Origin: Dryas octopetala
Taxonomy: Eukaryota > Streptophyta > Magnoliopsida > Rosales > Rosaceae
Length of the DNA stretch: 64,000 bases
Assembly (NCBI GenBank): GCA_963921425.1
Contig: OY992832.1
Location: forward strand, 15,040,835-15,104,834
Reading direction: 5' to 3'
In this document: positions 23,135-33,652 of the stretch, piece after piece
Layout: the number at the start of each line of letters is the position of its first letter
How positions within the stretch are numbered: position 1 is the first letter of the stretch
Notes under the pieces: model-generated
Told to the model about the DNA's origin: nothing
Databases searched by the model: none
What the model saw: the letters and a program-made list of their open reading frames with translations, nothing else
Translations under genes and position numbers: made by a program

Positions 23135-23680
23135 CTAGCTAGGGGGCTGGTGGCCGTGGGGCGGGCTCGGTGGCCTTTGTGGCAGCTTAGGAGGAAAAGG
23201 GAACGGGGGACGAGGCAATGAAGGCGAGGGCTGAGCATACCCACACATCCCATACAAGCAGAGGGTCCTAAAGGGGCACCTATTTCCACACCTCCCACAG
23301 TTAAAACGGCTGAAATTTGTATCAATGCACAAACCACGACAGCATTGCCAAGTAAATGGGCATCTAATCCCACACAACCCACAGTTGTTAACATCCAAGC
23401 TCAAATCAACACAACTGTTCCTGCAGCACCGCCACCTGGCCGGATACTCTCCCGGCCGGCGACATATCCAAGGCCGGAACCGGCAACCTTGTTGCCGTGG
23501 GTTCAGAATTGTTTTCTTTAGCCACAGTGATGAGGATGACCCTGCAGAAGCTGCAGTGGTGGCATTGAGATTTTGCAGCGGTAGTCCTGAATCTATATCC
23601 CCTTGTACCGTCACAAATAGTATTATTAGTGACGGTACAAGTGAATAAATGGAAATTTCAACTTTGGAAGCTGGCAACAT
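23135..23680 (-). CDS. STIG1-like cysteine-rich secreted protein
   Basis: Intronless, 181 residues. Residues 1-27 form a signal peptide (hydrophobic core SLVPSLIILFVTV). From about residue 70 there are 16 cysteines in the STIG1 pattern: CC-x3-C, then CGLCGIRC, CC-x3-C, CGRCGNRC and C-x3-C. The tail after the last cysteine is proline-rich (PPFPFPPKLPQRPPSPP), unusual for short family members and cell-wall-like. STIG1 proteins are apoplastic; some act on stigma exudate and pollen-tube receptor kinases, and others in roots and flowers. I start at 23680, not at the upstream in-frame ATG (23713), because a TATA box (TATATATA at 23730-23738, minus strand) puts transcription start near 23700. Lies between CNX5 (convergent) and the LEA-like gene. 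Specific role unknown. Confidence 0.9.
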   Translation of the reverse strand: MLPASKVEISIYSLVPSLIILFVTVQGDIDSGLPLQNLNATTAASAGSSSSLWLKKTILNPRQQGCRFRPWICRRPGEYPARWRCCRNSCVDLSLDVNNCGLCGIRCPFTWQCCRGLCIDTNFSRFNCGRCGNRCPFRTLCLYGMCGYAQPSPSLPRPPFPFPPKLPQRPPSPPHGHQPPS

Positions 23681-23729
23681 CTTAATTTTTAAGATGATTG
23701 AGTACAAGCACAAGGAGGAGGACCTTGGG

Positions 23730-23738
23730 ATATATATA
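23730..23738 (-). promoter_or_regulatory. TATA box of the STIG1-like gene
   Basis: CTATATATA on the minus strand, about 50 bp upstream of the chosen ATG (23680). It supports that start over the ATG at 23713. Confidence 0.6.
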
Positions 23739-25377
23739 GGTAATTATTACTAGGGGACATATCGTGTTAATTGAATTACTTAATTTCTAGTTGTGCAAAT
23801 TAAGTATGGGATCATGCTTTTCTTGCATGGTTTTATGATTGAGGAGTGGTGTTTGTGGAGAAACAAGTAGAATGACGTGATATATGAACGAGTTTTGTCA
23901 TTATTAGTTTGGTGATTGGAGGAGGTTGCGTTAATTAACTTTATGAAATCCAAGTGAGTAGAGGAGTGGGTCAAATGGCGTGAGCAAATCAACTGGTAAC
24001 TTCATTTTGCTTGCTTCCTAGCGTTGGCCTCATATGATGGTAAAGCCAAATTAATTATACCATGTACCTTCAACACATCACTTTTACACAGCTTTCGGTT
24101 CAAAGATATCAATAACGGGGAAATGCCAGCTTGTCTAGTACAAGTGGATTTATAACTCATGTCATGAACAAAAAACCAACAAGAAGCAAATTAAAAAAGA
24201 ATGATCCCAGGATATAATGAAGATGAGCCGAAAGTTTTCAAACCTTGACTTCTTATACCCAACTTACTAGTCAAATGGAAAAACTTTCAAATTCTTGACC
24301 ACTAAACAATTTAGTGATTTTTATTTCACTAAAATTTTAGCCTCTAAAGTGGTGATTTGTGGTAAAAATTTTGGGAATTTGTAATTTTTTTTTTCAACTA
24401 CAACTGTTTTAGGGTGATAAATGATTAAAGGAAACATATTATTGTGTGTGATGGTATAATATTACGTGACCTATTAATGTGGTGTTACAAATCTATCTAA
24501 ATTATAACATTTGTACAATCATGAACACAATATATTAATTATTTATATATATAAATTATAAATTTTATACTCGTGAATTATTATTTATGGTATAAATATT
24601 AATAATTATATTATAAGTGGAATCGTAACACAATGTTTCGCTACTTAATGAGAGGGGGCAAAAGGAAGAGGGGTGGGAGGATTTTTTTTGTTTGTTTTAA
24701 TTTTTCATCTTTTAATAAATATCTAAGGTGTTGATCAGTTATGATTACAGTCTTGAAAAAATGATCATACACTTATTACATGACTATTTTTTATGAAAAA
24801 ATGATAGAACAACGACAAAGATTTTTTACTCATATACATCAAGTGTCGAGTACTCGAATCTGTCTCTCAATGAATTAGTGACAAGTGGATAATGGATTGA
24901 AGGATATGGTGCCTAGACATTATATTATAGATGAGCTAACTAGCTAGAAATTAATTAATATATAGTTTGTCGAGTAACGCCAAAGCTCACATAACACCTT
25001 TGTCACCTTCCATTTAAAGATCGATATGACCAAAAAGAGTACAGCTTCCAAGAAAAAAGATGTATGCAAAGCATTACATGTGTCGGATGCGATGGCAAAT
25101 CCACACAAGACCACGTTTGCATCGCAACCAAGACCTCATATAAGACGCGTGTACGGCATATATCTTTCAATATATATTGCTCTTCTTCACTCAAATGCAT
25201 GTCCTTAATTGTTTAATCTGTCTCCAATATTGCAGTAATCTGTTGAGTCTGAGCAAATCAAAGCTTGAAGGTAGCTAAAGTTGAACATGGGAGGCCAGCT
25301 TTTTCCCCTCTACACCTTCTCATCAAGGTCTAGCTTCATCATCACTTTTGAAGCCCTTAACAGCATGCCTTAATCAC
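23739..25377. other. Intergenic
   Basis: AT-rich, no repeat ends or genes recognised. The part from about 25000 may be the promoter and leader of the LEA-like gene; it includes ACGCGTGTACGG and a three-codon uORF (ATGCCTTAA at 25365) just before the ATG. Confidence 0.4.
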
Positions 25378-25766
25378 ATGCCCAATATTGAGGTTAGTTT
25401 GGTGACTTTAATTAATTGATAATCATGGATATATAGTTACATGGTCTTATTAATTAGTGAAAATAGGGTAGGAATTAATTATATGAGTTTCAGTTTGAGA
25501 GACATAGCAGCAGCCAAGGTCGAAAGAGAGAGCATGAACGTGAGTTTATAGAAGAAAGAGCGCCTTCTACAGCAGAGGAGTTCAAGAGAGTTGCTGAGGA
25601 GAAGCTGCAGGAGGCCGAGCAAGGTGTGGCCAGTCAGACCTTTGAAAAGACATATGATGGCACAGAGGAGGCCACTTTGGGTCACTCCAAACTTGAATCT
25701 GTCAAGAACAGGTACAAGGCCCATGAGCCAGGTGCTGACTACCACAAGAGGCCTCATGATGACTAG
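25378..25766 (+). CDS. Small hydrophilic LEA-like protein
   Basis: Proposed two-exon gene: exon 1 is only 15 nt (25378-25392, MPNIE, donor GTTAGT) and exon 2 runs 25494-25766 after a TTTCAG acceptor; total 95 residues. The protein is very polar: Glu/Lys/Arg/Ser-rich, with no hydrophobic segment and no cysteine. Helical stretches include EFKRVAEEKLQEAEQGVASQ (33-52), and the C-terminus is rich in His and Asp (AHEPGADYHKRPHDD). This composition is that of late-embryogenesis-abundant or seed-maturation proteins, but I do not recognise a named family. Exon 2 is open upstream only as far as the acceptor, so the frame needs a spliced start; the ATG at 25378 joins it in phase 0. A different first exon further upstream remains possible. 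Confidence 0.6.
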
Positions 25767-26723
25767 GACTAGCTAATCAAAATAATTAACTAGCTAATAT
25801 ATACTACCAATTAAGTGAGTAGTGAGATCGAGCTTATTTGTGATTCAAACTGTGTAATATATATCGATCACATAAGACTATAAGAGAGCTCACTCACTGT
25901 ATAATGTACATAGTTGTTTCATTTTGTACCTTAATTTGCTTTAATTAATTTTCTGAGAAATAAGGAAAATCTGATGATATAATATAGGTTGACAGAGCCA
26001 GGGGAATAAGCTAGCCAGATTAATTGTGTAAATTATATTGAAGAACATGATTGCATGCCTTCAATTAATTTTGTTGAACTGTTGAAGATTGATATATATT
26101 ATAATTCTTGTTAATAATTTGAAGTTGTTGAGTCGTGTGATTTGTAATTCACCATCTACTGTTGTGAGAGGATTTAATTAGCTTGTGTGCAAATCATTTT
26201 GGGGGTGGCTCTAAATCCCCATACTTGCAAGAATTGGGGTTCAAATCATTTCCATTTCTCAGATTCCAACACATTTGATGAAATGAATTGTTAGCTCAGA
26301 AAATGTGATTCCTTTAATTAATATTACGCGGTCTTATAACTTAACATTTGTTTCTCTTAACATAAAATGTGATTACAAATGTGATGATTAGAAAATGAGA
26401 TTATTTATCATGACATGGTCTTATAAGTTATAAATGCACCATTATGAACAGAAAACGTATATAAATATATAATACACAAAGGAAAATTGATCAACTAATT
26501 ACTTCTGCTCCGTCTATGACATAAACTTCCTTCAAACAAACCCCTTTGTATTTTTTTCTTTGTATATATTGGGTTATACACTTACACATAATTAATTGGG
26601 TTAGTCTTCATGTTGATACTTGATTGAGTCCCAAAATTATCAGACCCATATGTTGATACTTGATTGAGTCCCAAAATTATCAGACCCATATTGAAAGACA
26701 AATCTTCCTACATACATCCTATA
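25767..26723. other. Convergent intergenic region
   Basis: 3' UTR of the LEA-like gene, AT-rich spacer, and 3' UTR of the GH9 gene. Contains the 40 bp tandem duplication listed separately. Confidence 0.45.
26611..26690. repeat. Exact 40 bp tandem duplication
   Basis: The 40 bases 26611-26650 (starting TGTTGATACTTGATTGAG) recur without change at 26651-26690, just downstream of the GH9 stop codon in its probable 3' UTR. Confidence 0.9.
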
Positions 26724-28993
26724 TTAGCTGGAAGCGATTAAGTTAGGTGGATGAAAAGAGAGATAATCACCTTCTAATCTACTGAATTTAGCAAGAACCC
26801 CCACTAATGCTGCTGTATTGTAAGTACATGCCTCGGTCTGCATGTAATTCCCCCTCTCATCCCTAAACCCATCATCCTTATCCGGCCCACCAACCAAGGC
26901 CCCAACAACCACGTTTGGGTTTGGGCCCTTCCTTCCATACCAGTTATCATACCCCTGAGTGCACCCAATAAACCCCTTATCCCTCTTGTATGATTCAATG
27001 GATGATCCTCTGTGGTGCAGCCTTCGAGGGTAGTGTGGACCATACCCAACCAAGTAGCTCATGGCCATTGGATTAGACCCCAAGATGTAATCCACCTGTG
27101 ATTTGGCAAAAAACAAGATTTCTTGTGGGCCCACCTGGCCTTTGTCGCATGTGAAATTCTGATGAGTGGCTTGGAGATGTTCAGAGTATGTTGTGAGGAG
27201 AAATGCTGCACTGGAAACGTATTGAATGTTGTTCCACGGGCGGATGTACAGTAAGCCTCCTGGGGTGCGTTGCACGTTAGACATATTGTTTTTGTCAAGG
27301 CAAGCACAGATATAGCGCTCTGCTTTTGAAAGGTACTGTTCCAGTATGTGCTTGTGTTGCTTGTGCTTTTCTTCCCTGAGCAACTGAAAAGCAAAGCGTA
27401 TGTGGGAGTTAAGGAATTAAGTAAAACAACTACCATATTTATTGGGTATAAGTGTTGTATCAGCTCAATTCATTATACATCGTACCATTTATCTAGTTTT
27501 GAATTAATAAAAATGGTAAAATATATGGTAAGTTAAGATAGTACAAATAACAGTACTTATTACAAAAATATACAAACATTGATATATGAACCATATTTAC
27601 TAACCACGTTGCATAACTCTATCTTTCTAGAGTAAATTCAACCATATTTATTGGGTATAAGTGCATCTTATCTATTTTATAAATATATCTATACTTATTT
27701 TTTAATGGAGCAGGAAATAAAAGTACAAAGGTAGTGAAGATTGAGTTTATGTACCATTGAAGCAATGATTTGAACACCAGCATACTTAACATCCCAACTA
27801 AACTCTGTGATTGCCCAAGTGGTTCCTCCAAAAGCCTGAGCATTGTTGAGAACATACTTCAAATAATCCTCATTCTGTGTGGCCTTGTACAACCACAAAG
27901 CTGCCCAAAGCAACTCATCCATATATCCACTCACAGATGTGTAGTGCCCTTTTACCACCTCAATGCTCTCATCATACTTGCCTCTATACTTGTCACCAAA
28001 CTCAAACAACTGCCAACAAATCCAATTCCCTTATATTAATTAGAATGAATAAACAAATTTATGACAAATTAAAATGCATATTGACCAAAACCATTACATT
28101 TTGGTAACCAGTACACCAACCTTTGTATATTCTATATATAACAACCACACATTAATTAAGTTACCTGTTTTGCATGGTGTAAAAGTAGGGCAGAGTAATG
28201 TGGGTTTGTTTTCCTAAACACAATGGCTGCAGCTGCCATTGCAGCAGACGTCTCGCCGGCAACATCTGATCCGGGGTTGTTCTCATCGACCTTGTAGGCT
28301 TGACGAGACGTGGTCATGTCTTCCGGTCTTTGCCAACAATAGTGATCCGTGTTGCCATCACCCACCTTAAAATTCACAAATAATTTCACAGTTTGTCATG
28401 TTATGTTGCTCGACTGCCAAACAAGAATTCACTTAATATGACACATTATTACGTACCTCAGCCCACAAAACATTTGGATGAGTATGAGCTTTGATGAAAT
28501 AATCAGTCCCCCATTTGATGGCTTCTAGGGCATGATTGTACTCCCCGGCATCCTCCATTTCCTTGCCGTATTGAATGGCACCCCAAGAGAGCATTGTAAT
28601 AGTAAAGGCCATTGGCAGACCAAATTTCACATTATCACCAGCGTCATAGTACCCTCCCACCAAGTCCACCTGAAAATAAATCACAATGAACACATATCAT
28701 AACTATATGATTGATGAATAATATTTATGTCAAATTGTCAATGGTAAATTAATATTGGACTGACGTACTCCTTGTTCAAGGCCATCGGTGAGGCCAGAAT
28801 GGCCACGCCAAGTGACCCTTTGGTTGTAGGGTAGGTGGCCCGAACGTTGGGACTCGAAGTAGAGGAGACTCTTGGAGAGAGCTTCACCATAGTCGAAGGA
28901 CTCACTACTACATGAGGGAAGAAATATAGCTGAGATGGAGAGTAGTAGAGCACACCATTGTTGGAGGACAATACCTTGCTTCTTGTCCTCCAT
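26724..28993 (-). CDS. Endo-1,4-beta-glucanase, GH9 family (secreted class)
   Basis: Five exons on the minus strand: 28993-28769, 28669-28457, 28365-28165, 28009-27755 and 27383-26724; 517 residues. An N-terminal signal peptide (hydrophobic core [11 protein letters not shown]) is followed directly by the GH9 catalytic domain. Seen: the [18 protein letters not shown] block (catalytic aspartates 84 and 87), the signature [14 protein letters not shown] (413-426) and [15 protein letters not shown] (473-487) with the catalytic Glu482. The usual Glu-Pro after the glutamine is Glu-Ala here, a mild departure. There is no membrane anchor and no CBM49, so it belongs to the plain secreted class (B). Such enzymes cut beta-1,4-glucans (cellulose, xyloglucan) in the wall during expansion, abscission or ripening. 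ATG 28993 lies about 40 bp below a TATATATA box at 29031-29040 and no other ATG is in frame upstream. Apparently functional. Confidence 0.95.
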
Positions 28994-29030
28994 AATTTTC
29001 TTCTCTCTCACACACCCTTCTCAGGGTCCT

Positions 29031-29040
29031 CTATATATAT
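29031..29040 (-). promoter_or_regulatory. TATA box of the GH9 gene
   Basis: TATATATAGA on the minus strand, 38-47 bp before the ATG. This implies a very short 5' UTR. Confidence 0.55.
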
Positions 29041-31081
29041 TGTTGGTAATCAGATGAGGTCAGGATCACGTGAGCTTAAATTGGATGTGTACCTGTACCC
29101 ATTTGATTGGCTAATCTCAAGAGTCTTTTTTTTTTTTGAAAGAAGAGTCTTCACTATGTATAACTGACTTTGAAAGTTGAAACGTCTGGGCATGCACTCG
29201 AATTTTTGGTGCCGTTAGCAAAATTGACTATAACCCCCATTTGTTTTTTTTTACAAGATTCAAGATGGTCAAGGCACACTAGATTTTTTTGATTTTTAGA
29301 CTGTGTTGACAAAAAAGAAGGCACAATAGATTTGGAGTGGGTGACAATGATGTCAATGGGTTCCATAATGCCAAACTCATTTATCCACGATTTTGCATTT
29401 TGTGCTAGTGAACCTCTACTTTAAAAGCATTTTCGAGTAATTTTTGCTATATCATCTAATTTTCGAGTAACAGAAAAAAAAAAAAACAAATGGTGCTTTA
29501 GCCTTTACTTGTCACCGACTCATCATAGGCTTGAAATTGGCTAAATATGCATAAAGGTGTTCCACATGGAAATCAGATTTGCTGTAATTAATATTTTGAC
29601 CCAAAATCACAGAATATGATCTGGCATGATTTATCTCCAAAATCCAAATCAACTCAGGAAGAATCAGTTGACCAGATGGCTGGAGATTGGACAACCCAGC
29701 AGATTAGTGGTATCTGAAGTCATTGCTGGTTTATGAACAAGTGCATTTAAAATTTGAAGCCATAGGTATCCTACAATGTTAGGAGTTATTATAATAATTA
29801 ACATTCTTTTCTCATTTATGAACATTTTTGAGAGGGTAATAATTTCCATCAATTCATTTTCTTACAAACAAAAAATAAATAAAGAAAGAAATACTTCGAA
29901 AAATCATAATAGATACCTATGAGTAATTTAAATCTTCACCAAAATTTGGAAATATCGTTGAAGATATATGATGCAATTTGTTCTACAATGTTTTGTATGG
30001 TCCACTCTTTCTTTCTTTTTTTTTTTTTTTTCTTTTTTTTTTTTAACAGGAATCCACTCTGCCTTGCTCCAATCAAATTTGCAGAGGTCAACTCCCATTG
30101 GGCTCGGCTAAAATTGTGTTGCAGGCAAGACATAGATGGATGACTATGGCGACGGTGCCGAAGATGTAAGACAAATTAGAAGCAGCAGCCAGACAAGATT
30201 AACACAAATGGCACTTCAGTTCTGCATGACAAGGCTTGATTATTCACCATGTCTTTCATGTTTAATGATATTCATGTTCTTAGAAACATGCAGATTTATC
30301 ATCCAAAAATTGGCTAATATGGCAAGGGCTATGACTATCCTTCCCAGTTCTCACCAGCAATGACCATCCCCTTGGATCTACATGTATACATTATCCTCTC
30401 CAACCCTGTTCCTGACGATCCCCTTGATCACTAAACACAGGAAATAACATTTACTTACCTGCGATGATTGACTTACACTAACATCTATTTCTTCCTATTT
30501 TATTTCAAAATCATCGATCCTCTTATTATTCATTCACCACTAAAATACTGTAACATTGTCTTTCTTATAATACAGTGACAAACAGAACTTGTAATTATAG
30601 TCATAACTTAATTGCTTAGAATGTGTTCAATCTTTGTAACTTGAACACAGAGAATGAAGTAGGAGAACACAACAAAAAAGAAATAAGTCAAGGAACAGTT
30701 TCATCTTGACAAGTCAATTAACAAGCAAGTATTTGTTACCCAAGCCTTCTCAAGCATGCACAACGAATAGACCACCATTCAAGACAAACCAAAAGAAATA
30801 TAAGCCACGTGAAGAGCAACCAGACCTTAGTAGATTGGCGCCAAAAACAAAAAGAATATGCCATGTAAAAAGATGTCAAGAAGAAGCCATACTTCTTATA
30901 CTTCGAAACCATATAAAGCATATTTCATACACACAATTGTCAGGTATTGACAACCAACTAGCAGTAAGGTTCAGATAAGACATGCGGCACAATACATACT
31001 AAATTATAGACATCTCCCAGAGAGTCAAAGTCTACTTATACTTGGCTCTTAGTAGGAAAACAGCCTTCCAAATTTATTTAA
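29041..31081. other. Intergenic between GH9 and SUMO
   Basis: AT-rich. A T-run (30011-30045) splits an open frame at 29919-30363 whose second half (start 30136) is polar and then hydrophobic. It could be a retroposed gene fragment but matches nothing I know. About 30980-31081 is the SUMO 3' UTR. Confidence 0.4.
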
Positions 31082-31234
31082 CTAGGCAAAAGCACCTCCA
31101 GTTTGGTGCAGCATTGCATCGATTTCATCCCCATCTTCCATTTCCAACTGCAACAACAAATATTCAGTCAGAATTTGAAAACTCAACAGTAAAATCTGCA
31201 TTCAAACAAATGGATACATATATATATATATATA

Positions 31235-31285
<51 letters not shown>

Positions 31286-32356
31286 AGAGAGAGAGAGAGT
31301 GAGAGAGAAACCTCATCTGGAGTCTGCTCAGCTCGAAGGCGACGGCCATCAAATAAGAAAGCAATAGAGTTAAGCTCCACTGACTGGCGATCACAGTAAG
31401 CATTCATAAGCTTTTTCAGTTGAGTACTACGCTTGATCCTGAAGAATACCTCATTCCCATCCTACAAAACATAACAAAAACTATTTCCAGCATCGGCAAT
31501 AAATTACATACAAAATGCATCAGAACATCCCATTGTCAGCAAACTTCATGGTCAAGTTGTGACTTCCAAACATTTGAAAAGCAAAAAAAAAAAAGGGAAA
31601 AATATAAAGGTAATTCTCTTGCACTTCAAAGAACATAACAACCCTCTTGCATAACCAAAGCCACCATCATAGAACAATAAATTATCTAAAATACTACAAA
31701 AATATAATCATTTTAAGGTGTAATGAACAGGGCTTTTTGCTGAGAAAAATAATGACTGATATCCAAGCAGACACAACATCATAAAAACACAGGGTCGGTG
31801 ACCCAGTAAATATTTTGAACAAAAAATCATAAGAAAGATGAAAGTCAAAACTCCAACCACTGAAAGAATTCTAAAAATTACGATCAATGACAAAGCCTAT
31901 CTAAAATACATAAAATCTTATAATATAGCAAAAAATCAAAGAGACTAAACATAAAACACACAATATCAAACCATTCAAAATCAAAAGCATAACAAACCCA
32001 AGTTTATATATTATTATCTAATTAAGATGAGCACGAAACTTCTAGGAACTAAACCTAAACCCTAAGAGAGAGCAAACCATTCAAAATCAAAAGCATAACA
32101 AACCCAAGTTTATATATTATTATCTAATTAAGATGAGCACGAAACTTCTAGGAACTAAACCTAAACCCTAAGAGAGAGAAAGAGAGATAGAGAGAGTAAG
32201 AGAGTGAGAGAGAAAGAGAGATAGAGAGAGTGAGAGAGTGAGAGAGTGAGAGAGAGAGAGAGAGAGAGGAGGGACCTGGCCCTTGACTTTCAGATTGATA
32301 TGGGCAGACTGGTCGGTGGGCTTCTTGTCTTCCTCCTGGTTTGTGACGCCCGACAT
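31082..32356 (-). CDS. SUMO: SUMO (small ubiquitin-related modifier), intact
   Basis: Three exons on the minus strand: 32356-32276, 31461-31312 and 31147-31082; 98 residues. N-terminal tail [17 protein letters not shown], beta-grasp domain ([20 protein letters not shown] onward) with [14 protein letters not shown] and [16 protein letters not shown], and C-terminal HQTGG followed by AFA. The diglycine and short tail show a proper precursor that a Ulp-type protease would trim before conjugation to lysines by SAE1/2 and SCE1. It is the SUMO1/SUMO2 type and by neighbourhood probably orthologous to Arabidopsis SUMO2. Intron 1 contains a 106 bp tandem duplication; long GA/CT microsatellites lie in both introns, directly after each donor site. 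The promoter has several GGCCCA boxes (32553, 32589, 32620), typical of constitutively expressed genes. This is the only complete conjugable SUMO in the window. Confidence 0.97.
31967..32178. repeat. 106 bp tandem duplication in SUMO intron 1
   Basis: The segment starting CAAACCATTCAAAATCAAAA (31967) is repeated 106 bp later (32073) with near-perfect identity, ending in CCTAAGAGAGAG. The second copy abuts a long (GA)n tract (32169-32270). Confidence 0.9.
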
Positions 32357-33652
32357 TTTGTTTCGCAGAGATCGATCCGAGTGAGAGAGAAAGAGAGAGT
32401 CTGAATCCTAGCGACCACCACTTCAAGTCGTCAAGGAATTTCAGTTTCTGTGCTTTTCTCTCTCTTCACCCCACACGGTCACACCCACCTTTTCAAACTT
32501 TCAAGCAAGGGAATGGACGGCATCAATTCAATGTACTCTTGAACATTATTCGGCCCATTAAATATGGCGCCACTGGATCAGTTAGGCTTGGCCCATTTTA
32601 GATTTTTGTTTTGGATATATAGGCCCATTTTATATTTGCAATACATTTTTTAGAATTTAGTCCTTCTAACATTTCTTATTTAGAAATATAAGCCCTTATT
32701 TTTTTTTTCTAAATAAAGCATTTTAATCATTGCCTTATCAAAGAAATATGTCATTATTTTTTTAGTGTATAGGGTACGGGTTTATATCATACATTTCTAG
32801 AGTATAGAGTGAAGTTTTGTGGAGGCTACATGTTAGGTTTTAACTCTGAGATTGAAGTATAACATAATATAAAGCCGACAAACTAGGGCTTGAGAAAGAA
32901 GTAAAAATGTATTGTCGAACACTCAAAAATGGCTGCCAAGTGCTCGGCACCTGGCATGTGTGAAAAAAATACAAACTAATGGACCAATATTGTAATTAGT
33001 TAAAATTTTAAAAGTCAAAAGGTTTTAGTCAATAAATTGAAAAATGAAAGAACCTAAATGGAAATCTCTATTCTTTTTTTTTTTAACAAATGTTTTTTGG
33101 TTATTCTAATTTAGGACATCCCAATATCATGAAAAGAAATACCACATTACCACCGAACCAATTGGTAGTTGGTTTTAAATTACAAAACTTGCATACCTTT
33201 AGGTATCTAATTAAAAAAAAACATTTGTTTGACAACTAGAGGAGTTTGAAACTAGGTATGCCTTTTTCTTTTCAACAATATCATGATCACCTAAATTTAT
33301 CCAATTTTACTACTAATGCCAATTGCCTTCTCCTTGTTTGGAAATGCCAAAGCATTTTAGTTTTTGTATTTTATAAAGCATTGATGTCTCGTTTGATGTC
33401 GAGGATTGGATTAGATAGGATTGGATATGATAAATGATTAAATTAATGTATTCATGGAAAAATATGAATGGTGTCTTATAACTTGAAAGAAGAAGATGAA
33501 TTAGCCATAAAAGTGAAACTTATCCCCGCTTAACCCACCATTGTTGTGGAGATTGAAAGTGATAAGTTTCTACTTAAGACTAATTTATTTTCTTCACATC
33601 TTCTTTCTCTTAGGCATCAAACGAGGCCTAAAGTCTTACATTTGAAAGATAG
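32357..33652. other. SUMO promoter and intergenic DNA
   Basis: The first about 280 bp is the SUMO 5' UTR/promoter with GGCCCA (site II-like) boxes; the same flank is recognisable upstream of the di-SUMO gene and the decayed copies. The rest is AT-rich and holds no gene. Confidence 0.5.

Noticed and set aside
29919..30363. Pair of overlapping frames including a polar start near 30136
   Set aside because: Interrupted by a T-run, no family match by eye, no gene structure. Possibly a retroposed fragment, but not supportable as a gene.
31164..31407. Serine/leucine-repeat frames across GA/CT microsatellites (also at 6862-7063 and 32148-32426)
   Set aside because: Translation of microsatellites; overlapped by well-supported SUMO exons or by a transposon.
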